From: Bacteroidia bacterium
Lineage (GTDB): Bacteria; Bacteroidota; Bacteroidia; J057; JADKCL01
Length of the DNA: 64,000 bases
Direction: 5' to 3'
Assembly (NCBI GenBank): GCA_020635905.1
Contig: JACJYV010000008.1
Location: forward strand, 186,001 to 250,000
Part shown: positions 1 through 8,612 of the stretch, in pieces
How the letters are laid out: each line of letters starts with the position of its first letter
Numbering within the stretch: the first letter of the stretch is position 1
Notes under the pieces: generated by a model
Told to the model about the DNA's origin: nothing
The model's input: only the letters and a program-made list of their open reading frames with translations
The model's database searches: none
Translations under genes and position numbers: made by a program

Positions 1-2
1 CG

Positions 3-242
3 CTGATGCTCAAATTCATTCCCGTACTTGCCCGCCAGGCCAGAGAGGAGTTGCCCCTGCTTTACCAGGTTCCAGCCAGGTACTGGGCCATTTCAGGCTC
101 CAAAATCTCTCTAACCAAAAAGGAATCCATTGAATTTCGGGAACGAAAAGCCATTGAGCGTTTTGTCCGGGATGCGGGTCGCAGAGTGGTGGCCGAATTT
201 GATGCAGGAGAGGAGTTTGTCGTGGTTGCAGGTAAAGATTAA
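3..242 (+). CDS. C-terminal end of an unrecognised protein (5' partial)
   Basis: The reading frame is open from the window edge to a TAA at 240-242, and an ATG at 6 is only an internal methionine candidate. About 79 residues are visible. They are mixed charged and hydrophobic, with an Arg/Lys/Glu-rich middle (KESIEFRERKAIERF) and a beta-like end (EEFVVVAGKD). I do not recognise the family. It ends 24 bases before queC on the same strand, so the two may be co-transcribed. The real start lies outside the window. Confidence 0.5.
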   Translation: MMLKFIPVLARQAREELPLLYQVPARYWAISGSKISLTKKESIEFRERKAIERFVRDAGRRVVAEFDAGEEFVVVAGKD

Positions 243-266
243 ATGAAATTTCCCTAAATTCACCCC

Positions 267-962
267 ATGTCTGAAGCGCCCAAAGCGGTCGTCCTTTTGA
301 GTGGCGGCCTGGACTCGACCACCGTGCTGGCCATCGCCAAAAGGCAGGGATTTACCTGTTATGCCCTGACTTTCAATTATGGACAGCGCCACAAATTTGA
401 GCTGGAGGCTGCCCGCAAGGTGGCCGAAAGCCAGGGAGTGGCCGAGCACATCATCGCCAACATTGACTGGAGGCTTTTTGGCGGCTCTGCTCTCACGGAC
501 AATATTGAAGTACCCAAAGGTCGCGATGCGGAAACCATCGACCAGCAAGGAATTCCTGTGACCTATGTACCAGCCCGAAACACGGTTTTCCTATCTTTTG
601 CCCTGGCCTGGGCCGAAGTGGTGGGAGCGAGCCACATTTTTATCGGGGTAAATGCCATTGATTACAGCGGATATCCCGATTGCAGACCCGAGTACATCGC
701 TGCCTTTCAGGCCATGGCCGACCTGGCCACCAAATCGGGAGTTGAAGGCCGCCAGAAATTGCAGATACATACTCCTTTGATCGAGATGAGCAAAGCTGAG
801 ATCGTACAAAAAGGCCTGGAACTTGGAGTCGATTACGCCTTGACCATGAGTTGTTATGATCCATCTGCTGATGGACTTCCCTGCGGGCACTGCGATGCAT
901 GCAGGTTGCGTCTGAACGGATTTGAAGCTGCGGGTTCCCGTGACCCGCTTACCTACCAGTGA
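267..962 (+). CDS. queC: 7-cyano-7-deazaguanine synthase QueC
   Basis: QueC converts 7-carboxy-7-deazaguanine to preQ0 using ATP and ammonia, in cytoplasmic synthesis of the tRNA base queuosine. The 231-residue length is normal for the family. The N-terminus carries the PP-loop ATP pyrophosphatase motif SGGLDST at residues 12-18, and the C-terminus carries the four zinc-binding cysteines (C196, C206, C209, C212, as CGHCDAC). The middle segment TYVPARNTVFLSFALAWAE is typical of QueC. No queD, queE or queF is adjacent. The ATG at 267 follows the upstream partial gene by 24 bases and no other in-frame start fits the PP-loop position. Confidence 0.97.
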   Translation: MSEAPKAVVLLSGGLDSTTVLAIAKRQGFTCYALTFNYGQRHKFELEAARKVAESQGVAEHIIANIDWRLFGGSALTDNIEVPKGRDAETIDQQGIPVTYVPARNTVFLSFALAWAEVVGASHIFIGVNAIDYSGYPDCRPEYIAAFQAMADLATKSGVEGRQKLQIHTPLIEMSKAEIVQKGLELGVDYALTMSCYDPSADGLPCGHCDACRLRLNGFEAAGSRDPLTYQ

Positions 963-1084
963 AACTCAGGCAGATGTGCCCCGATTTCAAAATTTCAAGG
1001 AAATTTTGATTAAAGAAGCGCAAAAACCAGCCTGACAGGGCCTGTGAGAAGATTTTTCAACTTTTCGTATTATCCTAAAAATGG

Positions 1085-1190
1085 AAAACCCCATAAGCTT
1101 GACTTATGGGGCACCAAAGAACTATGAGAAAGCTATTATAATGAGAACTGTTATCTTTTTGTTGTAAGGCCATACCTTTGCTTCGACCTT
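1085..1190 (-). ncRNA. Candidate minus-strand small RNA
   Basis: Reading the minus strand, a TATATTTG -7 motif (1197-1204) is followed by a predicted hairpin (TAAGGTC pairing with GGCCTTA, about 1190 down to 1164), then an A/U-rich unpaired stretch. A perfect 9-bp stem follows (CCCCATAAG / CTTATGGGG at 1089-1111, 5-base loop), running directly into TTTTCC and shortly ATTTTT, like an intrinsic terminator. Nothing on the minus strand downstream looks like a gene, since queC lies antisense. The arrangement fits a stand-alone transcript of about 105 nt. This is inference from promoter plus terminator; no known RNA family is recognised. Confidence 0.35.
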
Positions 1191-1196
1191 ACATTA

Positions 1197-1204
1197 CAAA
1201 TATA
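1197..1204 (-). promoter_or_regulatory. Candidate -7 element (TATATTTG) for the small RNA
   Basis: On the minus strand the sequence matches the Bacteroidota -7 consensus TAnnTTTG exactly. No clear TTG -33 element is seen at the usual 19-20 base spacing, so support is partial. Confidence 0.3.
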
Positions 1205-1523
1205 CGGGCCTTTAACATAAAAGTTAAACTAAAAGAAACGCTTTCCTTACAATTGAAATTCCCGTCACACATTACATCGGGCAAAAAGTTGGAATCACCC
1301 GAAAACACCGATTTGAGGCAATGTGGTTTTTTGAAAATGTGGTTTTGTGACGTTCTGAAGGTTCTGTCAATAGTTGAGTTAATTTTTTTTTCGACAAAAA
1401 TCCAATAATTCTCACATCAACATTTGATCTGATCTTAAAATAATACGAATGGCTGAAGCATTTTTTTGGAGCGAATTTCTGATGAAAGACCGCATTCTGA
1501 TTAAATTTATCAAAAATTAAAGC

Positions 1524-2708
1524 ATGATCTCTGTTCCCGAAGCGCAGCAAATTCTCCTCCAGAATCTTTTTCCCCTCCCCCATTCCCTGATTCAACTGGA
1601 AGATGCTGCCGGGAAAATGCTGGCTGAAGATGTAATTTCACCCGCTTCTCATCCCTTTTTCGATCAATCTGCCGTGGATGGATATGCTTTCAGGTACGAA
1701 GATTTGGGCCAAAAACGGGAATTGAAGCTCTTTCGCGAGATCAAAGCAGGAGATTCGGGCGAATTCACCCTCCCCCGGGGCCATGCGGCCCGCATTTTTA
1801 CAGGAGCTCCCCTCCCACCGGGCGCTGACACCATCATCATGCAGGAATTTGTGGAGACTGCAGGCGAAATGCTGAAATTGGGGGATGAAAGACTGAAACC
1901 AGGAGGCAACGTCCGACCGGCAGGGCAGCAAATCCATAAGGGCGATATCGCCCTGCCCAAAGGCGCCCGCCTTGACCCGGCCGCGATTGGGTTTCTTGCT
2001 TCTCTGGGGATATTTCAGGTGAATTGCTTTGCTCAACCCAAAGTCCATGTCATTACCACAGGATCAGAATTTGCGGAAACGGAGGCAGATTTGACCCGCG
2101 GAAAAATTTTCGAGTCCAACGGAGTCATGCTGGTGGCAGCGCTGAGAGAAATGGGACTTGAAGCCAAATCCACCCAATGCATTGATGACCTTCCTCTTCT
2201 GACCGAAAAAATCCGGGATCTGGCTCCACAAAATGACCTCCTGATCCTTACTGGAGGTGTTTCCATAGGAGATTACGACTTTACCCTTCCTGCGCTGGAG
2301 GAAAATCAATTTCAAACCCTTTTCCATAATGTATGGCAAAAGCCAGGCAAGCCTTTGCTCTTTGCCAGCAAAGAAAATACAGCTGCATTTGGGCTGCCTG
2401 GCAACCCCAGAGCGGTGCTGGTATGTTTTTACGAATATGTTTACCCCTACCTGAGGGCCCTTCAGGGCATGAAAAAGCCCTTTTTACCCACTTTGCGAAT
2501 GCCTCTGGTGGAAGGATTCAATAAAAAGCAGGGCCGGGCTGAATTTTTAACTGCCGCAATTGTCGAAGATGGGGTATCTTTGCGTGCAGTACAGGGATCA
2601 CACATGTTGCAAAGCTTCGCAGGGGCCGACGCTTTGGTTTATTTACCCCCGAATCCGTTTGATTTTGCCCCCAACGAAAGCGTGGAAGTGCATATTTTAC
2701 CCCGATGA
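1524..2708 (+). CDS. moeA: Molybdopterin molybdotransferase MoeA
   Basis: MoeA inserts molybdate into adenylylated molybdopterin, the last step of Moco synthesis. The 394 residues match the usual length. Visible family signatures are DQSAVDGYA near residue 50, GAPLPPGADTIIMQE near residue 93, TGGVSIGDYD near residue 241 (the MPT-binding GG fold shared with MogA) and GLPGNPRAV near residue 289. It is the first gene of a five-gene Moco operon. Its TGA overlaps the ATG of mobA by four bases, so translation is probably coupled. ATG 1524 is the only start in front of the conserved N-terminus. Confidence 0.95.
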   Translation: MISVPEAQQILLQNLFPLPHSLIQLEDAAGKMLAEDVISPASHPFFDQSAVDGYAFRYEDLGQKRELKLFREIKAGDSGEFTLPRGHAARIFTGAPLPPGADTIIMQEFVETAGEMLKLGDERLKPGGNVRPAGQQIHKGDIALPKGARLDPAAIGFLASLGIFQVNCFAQPKVHVITTGSEFAETEADLTRGKIFESNGVMLVAALREMGLEAKSTQCIDDLPLLTEKIRDLAPQNDLLILTGGVSIGDYDFTLPALEENQFQTLFHNVWQKPGKPLLFASKENTAAFGLPGNPRAVLVCFYEYVYPYLRALQGMKKPFLPTLRMPLVEGFNKKQGRAEFLTAAIVEDGVSLRAVQGSHMLQSFAGADALVYLPPNPFDFAPNESVEVHILPR

Positions 2709-3304
2709 AAAGAACTGAGATTGTTGGCGTAGTAAATGCAGGAGGACAAAGCCTGCGCATGGGACACCACAAAGCCCTGATTGAATGGCAGGGAGAAACC
2801 CTGCTGGAAAGGGCAGTGTCCCACCTGCAGGTATTTTGCGAACGCGTGATCATCATCTCCAATAATCCTGAAATCCGCCTGGCAGGCATTCGAACCTACC
2901 CGGACATGTATCCTGATACAGGCCCGTTGGGCGGAATTGTCACCGGGCTGCACGAGGCCCGCGGCAAAGGAATCCTCGTTTTGCCTGTCGATCTGCCATT
3001 CGTTACCCTCGACTTTCTGGGTTACCTGATCAAAAAAATCAAACCTAAAGTGACCGCCACCGTGCCCGTGGAAGGCAGTGAAATTCAGCCACTATGTGCA
3101 TACTACTCCCCGCGTGCAATCCCTGCGCTGGAAAATATGGTAAAAGAAAACCAGTTGAAGCTCACCCAGGCAGTACGGGCCCTCAATCCGGATTTTATCC
3201 CCATTTCCCGTGAATCTTATTTTTCCTACGATTCCCGCCTCTTTTTCAATGTGAATACCCCTGAAGATCTGGAGAAATTAATTGCCTCAGAAGGTGAAAC
3301 CTGA
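2705..3304 (+). CDS. mobA: Molybdenum cofactor guanylyltransferase MobA
   Basis: MobA attaches GMP from GTP to Mo-molybdopterin to make the guanine dinucleotide cofactor. The N-terminal nucleotide-binding signature is present as NAGGQSLRMG followed by HKALIEW (residues 10-30; the usual form is LAGGxSxRMGxxKA), and GPLGGI with the metal-ligand region VDLPFV lie further on. At 199 residues it is a normal single-domain MobA without a fused MobB. It starts inside the moeA stop (ATGA overlap). Its presence suggests that the cell uses DMSO-reductase-family or similar enzymes needing a dinucleotide cofactor; no such enzyme is in the window. Confidence 0.92.
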   Translation: MKRTEIVGVVNAGGQSLRMGHHKALIEWQGETLLERAVSHLQVFCERVIIISNNPEIRLAGIRTYPDMYPDTGPLGGIVTGLHEARGKGILVLPVDLPFVTLDFLGYLIKKIKPKVTATVPVEGSEIQPLCAYYSPRAIPALENMVKENQLKLTQAVRALNPDFIPISRESYFSYDSRLFFNVNTPEDLEKLIASEGET

Positions 3305-3348
3305 CTGACCAGTTTTTTGCGGCACAGATTCCTTTGTAAATTGGCCGC

Positions 3349-3582
3349 ATGAAAATCAGGATTCTTCTCTTTGGACAGGTTCAGGAAGCGGCAGGACGAG
3401 CAGAAATGGAGTTGGAAAATATCGCTTCCCTGGCCGAATTGAGGACAATTCTTTCCCAAAAAATTCCCCTGCTTACCCAAATCAATTACCTGACCGCGCT
3501 CAACCAGGAGGTGGTCAAAGGAGATGCGGGCCTGAAAGACGGGGATGAAATTGCCATCATGCCGCCCTTTGCAGGAGGTTAA
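3349..3582 (+). CDS. moaD: Molybdopterin synthase sulfur-carrier subunit MoaD
   Basis: This 77-residue ubiquitin-like protein carries the sulfur used to form the dithiolene of molybdopterin. It starts MKIRILLFGQVQEAAG, as MoaD proteins do, and ends in the diagnostic PPFAGG tail whose terminal Gly is thiocarboxylated. It lies 44 bases after mobA and 33 bases before moaE, its enzymatic partner. A TAAATTGG sequence close to the start could be a weak internal promoter but is not convincing. Confidence 0.93.
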   Translation: MKIRILLFGQVQEAAGRAEMELENIASLAELRTILSQKIPLLTQINYLTALNQEVVKGDAGLKDGDEIAIMPPFAGG

Positions 3583-3615
3583 TAAAATTCAAACCCGCCA
3601 AAAACAACCTGAAAA

Positions 3616-4056
3616 ATGGAAAATAAGCCCAAGAAAAAGTCCTTCCTTATCCAGGGGCCCATTACGCCCGAAAAAATAGCTGATATGCTGCGCAGCCACC
3701 AATCCAAAACCCAGGTTGGCGCACACACATTTTTCATGGGACAGGTCAGGGCGGATGAAATAGACGGAAAAACGGTCACTGCCATCGAATATTCTGCCTT
3801 TGATGAAATGGCCGACAAGGTGATTGCCGAACTTCGTGAGGAAGCATTTGCCAAATACGACCTGAGCTGTTTGCACATATATCACAGTGTGGGTACGGTA
3901 AAAGTAGGGGAAATTTCCATGGTGGTGATGGTTTCCTCGGCCCATCGCAAGCCTACCTTTCCTTCGCTGGAATATTTGGTGGAAGAAATCAAGGCCAAAG
4001 TCCCGATCTGGAAAAAGGAAGTTTTTGCAGACGGAACCCATTCCTGGAAAGAATAA
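3616..4056 (+). CDS. moaE: Molybdopterin synthase catalytic subunit MoaE
   Basis: MoaE pairs with MoaD to convert precursor Z (cPMP) to molybdopterin. The 146 residues include the family core: GAHTFFMGQVR near residue 35, IYHSVGTVKVGE near residue 95, SSAHRKPTF near residue 110 and PIWKKE...GTHSW at the end, which holds the catalytic lysines. It lies between moaD and moaCB, all within about 30 bases of each other, in one transcription unit. Confidence 0.94.
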   Translation: MENKPKKKSFLIQGPITPEKIADMLRSHQSKTQVGAHTFFMGQVRADEIDGKTVTAIEYSAFDEMADKVIAELREEAFAKYDLSCLHIYHSVGTVKVGEISMVVMVSSAHRKPTFPSLEYLVEEIKAKVPIWKKEVFADGTHSWKE

Positions 4057-4085
4057 CCCAATTCCCGGCATCTAATCCCTGAAAC

Positions 4086-5006
4086 ATGCGCGACATTTCC
4101 CATAAATCCAATACCCTTCGCACAGCCATCGCCTGTGCCGAACTGATCATGAAGCCCGAAAGCGTGGAAATGGTGCGCACCAACACTGGCCCCAAGCCCG
4201 ATATCCCGGCCACGGCCCGGGCAGCTGGTTATCTGGCCGTAAAAGCGACTCCTTCTGCGATTCCCCATTGCCACCCCATTCCAGTTGAAGCCTGCAAAAT
4301 CGATTTTGAATACCTTGAAAACCTGATCAAAATCACGGTTGAGGTCAAGACCATTTACAAAACAGGCTGCGAAGTGGAAGCCATGCACGGAGCCTCTCTG
4401 GCCGCGCTGACCATTTATGACATGCTCAAACCCGTGGACAAAGGGGTGGAAATCGGGCGGATTTACCTCGAACGCAAGCAGGGAGGCAAGACAGATTTCC
4501 GGGAAAAATTCCCCAAAGGAATAACCGCGGCGGTCATTGTCTGCTCAGATACCGTCTCCAAAGGCGAAAAAGAAGACCGCGCAGGCAAAGCCATCATGGC
4601 AAAACTGGAACCGTTTGAAGTGGATTTGCGCGAATACCAGGTCATTCCCGACGAGGCTGAAGTCATCCGTCAAAAGGTGCTCAACCTGTGTGAGGCGGGC
4701 GTGGAATTGATCATTACCACAGGCGGCACAGGACTTGGTCCCCGTGACACCACCACGGAAGCCCTGGCCCCCCTGATTGAAAAGGATATTCCCGGCATCA
4801 TGGAAGCCGCCCGCAAATACGGGCAGGATCGCACCCCCTATGCCATGCTGTCAAGAAGCGTGGCAGGATTGCGGGGACGCACCCTCATCCTCACCCTGCC
4901 TGGCTCCACCCGCGGCGCAGAGGAAAGCATGGATGCACTTTTCCCCTATGTGCTGCACATCTTCAAAGTGCTGGAAAAAGGTTATCAGCATTTGCCTGGC
5001 CAGTAA
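4086..5006 (+). CDS. moaCB: Bifunctional MoaC-MoaB/Mog fusion (cPMP synthase + MPT adenylyltransferase-like)
   Basis: Two Moco enzymes are joined in one 306-residue chain. Residues 1 to about 145 are MoaC, which with MoaA makes cPMP. The active-site IPHCHPIP and the late Asp-Lys motif YDMLKPVDKG are present, and the domain ends GGKTDF. Residues from about 150 to the end are the MoaB/MogA fold, which binds molybdopterin, with TTGGTGLGPRDTTTEAL and LPGSTRGAEESMDAL. The fusion is continuous with no sign of a frameshift. It ends the moeA-mobA-moaD-moaE-moaCB operon; moaA, moeB and a molybdate transporter are not in the window. Confidence 0.93.
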   Translation: MRDISHKSNTLRTAIACAELIMKPESVEMVRTNTGPKPDIPATARAAGYLAVKATPSAIPHCHPIPVEACKIDFEYLENLIKITVEVKTIYKTGCEVEAMHGASLAALTIYDMLKPVDKGVEIGRIYLERKQGGKTDFREKFPKGITAAVIVCSDTVSKGEKEDRAGKAIMAKLEPFEVDLREYQVIPDEAEVIRQKVLNLCEAGVELIITTGGTGLGPRDTTTEALAPLIEKDIPGIMEAARKYGQDRTPYAMLSRSVAGLRGRTLILTLPGSTRGAEESMDALFPYVLHIFKVLEKGYQHLPGQ

Positions 5007-5067
5007 AATCCCCTGAAACATTTCCCTGATTGTCTGGTTTAAGCGGGAAATAAATGGGTTTTTTAAT

Positions 5068-5075
5068 TATATTTG
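5068..5075 (+). promoter_or_regulatory. Candidate -7 promoter element (TATATTTG)
   Basis: An exact TAnnTTTG match 21 bases upstream of the carboxyltransferase ATG. It implies a short leader and separate transcription from the Moco operon. No clear -33 TTG at the usual spacing is seen. Confidence 0.4.
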
Positions 5076-5095
5076 CCCCCTATTAAGCCCAGAAG

Positions 5096-6643
5096 ATGCA
5101 CGAAAAAGCCTTCGATAAACTCCGCGATAAAAACGAAAAAGCCCTGCTTGGCGGGGGTGAAGACAGAATCAAATCCCAGCACAAAAAAGGGAAACTGACT
5201 GCCCGGGAAAGGATCGAATTGCTGCTGGACAAAGGCAGTTTTGAGGAAATCGGCAAATTCGTGACCCACCGTTCACACGAATTCGGACTGGAAAAACAGA
5301 AATTTCTGGGGGATGGCGTAGTCACGGGCTACGGAAAAATCAACGGCAGGCTGGTGTATGTTTTCAGTCAGGATTTTACGGTTTTTGGGGGATCACTTTC
5401 TGAAACCCATGCCGAAAAGATCTGCAAAATCATGGATCTGGCCATGAAAAATGGCGCTCCCGTGATTGGATTGAATGACTCTGGCGGCGCCCGCATTCAG
5501 GAAGGCGTTGTTTCACTGGGTGGCTATGCCGATATTTTTTACCGAAATACCATCGCCTCAGGGGTAATTCCCCAAATATCGGCCATCATGGGCCCCTGCG
5601 CAGGCGGGGCAGTGTACAGTCCGGCCATAACGGACTTTGTGCACATGGTCGAAAACACCTCCTACATGTTTGTGACTGGCCCCAACGTGGTCAAAACGGT
5701 GACACACGAAGATGTGACCCTGGAAGAACTGGGGGGTGCAAGCACCCACGCAGCCAAATCAGGGGTAACCCAGTTTACCGCTCCCAACGAAGTGGCCATT
5801 CTGGAGCAAATCCGTCAACTGCTGAGCTATATGCCGCAGAATTGCGAAGAAGACGCCCCTGTGTATGCATTTGAAGGCGATTTGGGAGTAAAAATCCCTG
5901 AATTAAATACCATTATCCCTGAAAATCCCAACCAACCCTATGACATCAAAGAGGTGATCGAGCTGGTGGTGGACCAGGGAAGTTTCATGGAAGTGCATAA
6001 GGACTTTGCGGAAAATATCGTGGTGGGCTTCGCCCGGCTGGGTGGACGCTCCCTGGGCATCATTGCCAATCAACCCGCGAGTCTGGCGGGGGTGCTGGAT
6101 ATCAATTCTTCCCGCAAAGGAGCCCGTTTTGTGCGTTTTTGTGATTCATTCAACATTCCTCTCCTTGTATTCGAGGACGTTCCCGGCTTTTTGCCTGGTA
6201 CGGATCAGGAATGGAATGGCATCATTTCCAATGGGGCAAAATTATTGTATGCCTTCTGCGAAGCCACCGTTCCGCGGGTCACGGTGATTACCCGCAAAGC
6301 CTATGGCGGCGCCTACGACGTGATGAACTCCAAACACATTGGGGCAGACATGAATTATGCCTGGCCAATGGCTGAAATTGCGGTAATGGGAGCCAAAGGA
6401 GCGGCGGAAATCATTTTCCGCAACGAAATCCAGGAAGCGGAAGATTCACAGGCCAAACTCGACGAAAAAGTGGCCGAGTACACCCACAAATTTGCAAATC
6501 CGTACCGGGCAGCCGCCCGTGGATTTGTGGATGAGGTAATCATGCCCGAGGATACGCGGGCCAAACTGATCCGGGCCTTTGAAATGACCCAGAATAAAGC
6601 TGAAAAATTACCCAGGAAGAAGCACGGGAATATTCCCCTGTAA
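5096..6643 (+). CDS. Acyl-CoA carboxylase carboxyltransferase subunit (propionyl/methylmalonyl type)
   Basis: This is the biotin-dependent carboxyltransferase beta-type subunit (PccB/AccD5/MmdA family), transferring carboxyl from carboxybiotin to an acyl-CoA such as propionyl-CoA. The 515-residue length and N-terminal KLTARERIELLLDKGSFEE are standard. So are the oxyanion-hole glycines (GLNDSGGARIQEGV; MGPCAGGAVYSPA) in the first crotonase-like half and the second set (FEDVPGFLPG; RKAYGGAYDVMNSK) in the second half. No biotin carboxylase or biotin carrier gene is adjacent, so substrate choice and exact complex cannot be read from context. Confidence 0.92.
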   Translation: MHEKAFDKLRDKNEKALLGGGEDRIKSQHKKGKLTARERIELLLDKGSFEEIGKFVTHRSHEFGLEKQKFLGDGVVTGYGKINGRLVYVFSQDFTVFGGSLSETHAEKICKIMDLAMKNGAPVIGLNDSGGARIQEGVVSLGGYADIFYRNTIASGVIPQISAIMGPCAGGAVYSPAITDFVHMVENTSYMFVTGPNVVKTVTHEDVTLEELGGASTHAAKSGVTQFTAPNEVAILEQIRQLLSYMPQNCEEDAPVYAFEGDLGVKIPELNTIIPENPNQPYDIKEVIELVVDQGSFMEVHKDFAENIVVGFARLGGRSLGIIANQPASLAGVLDINSSRKGARFVRFCDSFNIPLLVFEDVPGFLPGTDQEWNGIISNGAKLLYAFCEATVPRVTVITRKAYGGAYDVMNSKHIGADMNYAWPMAEIAVMGAKGAAEIIFRNEIQEAEDSQAKLDEKVAEYTHKFANPYRAAARGFVDEVIMPEDTRAKLIRAFEMTQNKAEKLPRKKHGNIPL

Positions 6644-6730
6644 TTCGTCAAATCCAACTGATTCATCCTTCTGTTTAGCCGTCGGGAGGTTTTTTTAACC
6701 GGGAATCCGGAGATTTTAGACTCAAACTAC

Positions 6731-6739
6731 TAAACTTTG
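6731..6739 (+). promoter_or_regulatory. Candidate -7 element (TAAACTTTG) upstream of the M42 peptidase
   Basis: TA followed by TTTG with one extra spacer base compared with TAnnTTTG, ending 10 bases before the ATG at 6750. The identical nonamer lies upstream of the crotonase gene at 8580-8588. Confidence 0.3.
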
Positions 6740-6749
6740 CGCATCTTCA

Positions 6750-7823
6750 ATGGACAAAAAATCTGAAAAATTCCTCGGGGATTATCTCAATAATCCTTCC
6801 CCGACAGGCTTTGAAGCCGGGGGGCAAAAGATTTGGATGAATTACCTCAAACCTTTTGCAGATCAGTTTATTACGGACGTTTATGGCTCTGCGGTGGCTG
6901 TGATAAACCCCGGACAGTCATATAAAGTGGTGATTGAGGCCCATGCAGATGAGATCTCGTGGTTTGTGAATTATATCTCCAAGGATGGCTTTATTTACGT
7001 GAAACGAAATGGCGGCAGTGACGCCCTTATCGCCCCCGCCAAGCGGGTGAATATTTTTACGGACAAAGGCATTGTCAAGGGCGTGTTTGGCTGGCCTGCC
7101 ATTCACATTCGCAATTCCGACACCAAGCCCGAATTTCCCAAAGTGGACAATATTTTCATTGACGTGGGAGCTTCTTCCAAGGAGGAGGTGACTGAAATGG
7201 GCATTTATCCCGGCACAGTGCTCACCTTTGAAGATGGTTTTTCCTCCATCAATGACAAATACTACATGGGACGGGCTCTGGACAATCGCATGGGTGGCTT
7301 CATGATTGCAGAAGTGGCCCGCAGATTGGCGGAGAAGAAGGTGAAATTGCCCTTTACGCTGTTTGTGGTAAATTCTGTGCAGGAAGAAGTAGGGTTGCGG
7401 GGCGCCCAGATGATTGCCCAACGTCTAAATCCCGACCTGGCTATTATCACGGACGTGACCCACGATACCAACACCCCCATGATCGAAAAAATCAGGGAAG
7501 GGGATGTGAAATGCGGGGAAGGCCCTTCTCTGACGGTGGGACCGGCCGTGCAGAACAAACTGTTGCGGGCCATCCGCGACACGGCAGAAAAGCACAAGAT
7601 CAAATACCAGATGGAGGCTGCCTCCCGCTCCACGGGTACGGATACAGATGCCTTCGCCTACAGCAACCAGGGAGTGGCTTCAGCCCTGATTTCCCTGCCC
7701 CTGCGCTACATGCATACCACGGTAGAAATGGTGGCCAAATCTGATGTAGAGGCCTGCATCGACCTGATGTATGAATTCCTGAAAGGCCTGAAGTCCGGGA
7801 CTTCCTTCAGCTATTTTGACTGA
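6750..7823 (+). CDS. M42-family metallo-aminopeptidase
   Basis: The family (glutamyl aminopeptidase/tetrahedral aminopeptidase, formerly annotated endoglucanase) trims N-terminal residues from peptides in the cytoplasm. The 357 residues carry the full set of two-metal ligands: H65 (EAHADE), D178 (RALDNRMGG), the catalytic and bridging pair E212-E213 (VQEEVGLRG), D235 (ITDVTH) and H322 (YMHTTVEM). Its stop overlaps the next gene, truC, by eight bases, so the two are probably co-translated although functionally unrelated. A -7-like motif lies just upstream. Confidence 0.93.
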   Translation: MDKKSEKFLGDYLNNPSPTGFEAGGQKIWMNYLKPFADQFITDVYGSAVAVINPGQSYKVVIEAHADEISWFVNYISKDGFIYVKRNGGSDALIAPAKRVNIFTDKGIVKGVFGWPAIHIRNSDTKPEFPKVDNIFIDVGASSKEEVTEMGIYPGTVLTFEDGFSSINDKYYMGRALDNRMGGFMIAEVARRLAEKKVKLPFTLFVVNSVQEEVGLRGAQMIAQRLNPDLAIITDVTHDTNTPMIEKIREGDVKCGEGPSLTVGPAVQNKLLRAIRDTAEKHKIKYQMEAASRSTGTDTDAFAYSNQGVASALISLPLRYMHTTVEMVAKSDVEACIDLMYEFLKGLKSGTSFSYFD

Positions 7824-8538
7824 GCAGGAAAGGCTGCCCATCCTTTATCAGGACGAGTATTTCGTAGCGGTTTTCAAGCCCGCAGGGTTGCTGGTGCACC
7901 GCACGTATCTTGATAAGTACGAAACCCGCTTTGCCATGCAATTGGTGCGGGATCAGGTGGGAGAACATGTTTTTCCCGTTCACAGGCTGGATAAATCCAC
8001 CTCCGGGGTGCTACTCTTTGGCCTGAGCCAGGAAGCTGGAAGGCTGATGACGGAAGAATTTACGCAAAAGCGGGTGACCAAAACCTATCTGGCCCTGGTG
8101 CGGGGCTGGACTGAGCCCGAAGGCTACATTGATTATCCCCTCAAAAAAGACCTGGACGGTCCTTTGCAGGAAGCACAGACTGCCTATCGCACCCTGCTGA
8201 AAACCACGGTCGAAGTGCCCGTGGGACGCTATCCTTCAGCGAGGTACTCGCTGGTGGAAATCAAGCCTGAAACAGGGCGCATGCACCAGATCAGGAGGCA
8301 TTTTGCCCACCTGCGCCACCCGGTAATCGGGGATAAAAAGCATGGTGACCGCTTTCACAACCGTCATTTTCTGGAAAACTGGAACCTGCCAGGCCTTTTT
8401 CTCACGGCCCGCAAGCTGGAATTCGATCACCCGTTTAGCGGGGCGAAGGTAAATATTGAGGCAGAATGGCCGGAAATATTCGTGAGGGCAGGTAAATTGA
8501 TTGGAATGGAATTCGGGGAAGGAAATTCAGGGGAATGA
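7816..8538 (+). CDS. truC: tRNA pseudouridine(65) synthase TruC
   Basis: TruC isomerises U65 in the T arm of some tRNAs. The sequence follows E. coli TruC closely from the first residues (PILYQDEYFVAVFKPAGLLVHR). It has the catalytic motif HRLDKSTSG with D59, the typical GRYPSARYSLVEIKPETGR and the RRHFAHLRHPVIGDKKHGD segment. Length is 240 residues. The start is TTG at 7816, inside the end of the M42 peptidase gene; no ATG or GTG exists before the conserved N-terminus, so an overlapping TTG start is the best choice. Confidence 0.92.
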   Translation: MTEQERLPILYQDEYFVAVFKPAGLLVHRTYLDKYETRFAMQLVRDQVGEHVFPVHRLDKSTSGVLLFGLSQEAGRLMTEEFTQKRVTKTYLALVRGWTEPEGYIDYPLKKDLDGPLQEAQTAYRTLLKTTVEVPVGRYPSARYSLVEIKPETGRMHQIRRHFAHLRHPVIGDKKHGDRFHNRHFLENWNLPGLFLTARKLEFDHPFSGAKVNIEAEWPEIFVRAGKLIGMEFGEGNSGE

Positions 8539-8579
8539 GGGCAAAAAGAGCAAATCTGCAAAAGGAAATCTCCAGAGAC

Positions 8580-8588
8580 TAAACTTTG
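8580..8588 (+). promoter_or_regulatory. Candidate -7 element (TAAACTTTG) upstream of the crotonase
   Basis: Same nonamer as upstream of the M42 gene. It contains the TTG that would otherwise be taken as an early start of the crotonase gene, which argues for the downstream ATG at 8613. Confidence 0.3.
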
Positions 8589-8612
8589 GTTGAAAAATCC
8601 GAAATTGATCTC

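Larger units (their letters stand above)
963..1523. other. Intergenic region between queC and moeA
   Basis: This 561-base stretch holds no convincing protein gene; the short open frames lack codon structure and homology I can recognise. It becomes AT-rich toward moeA. Its main content is the perfect 9-bp inverted repeat at 1089-1111 and a minus-strand TATATTTG motif at 1197-1204, annotated separately as a possible small RNA. An AT-rich run (1380-1520) precedes moeA and may contain its promoter, but I see no clean -7 motif there. Confidence 0.5.
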
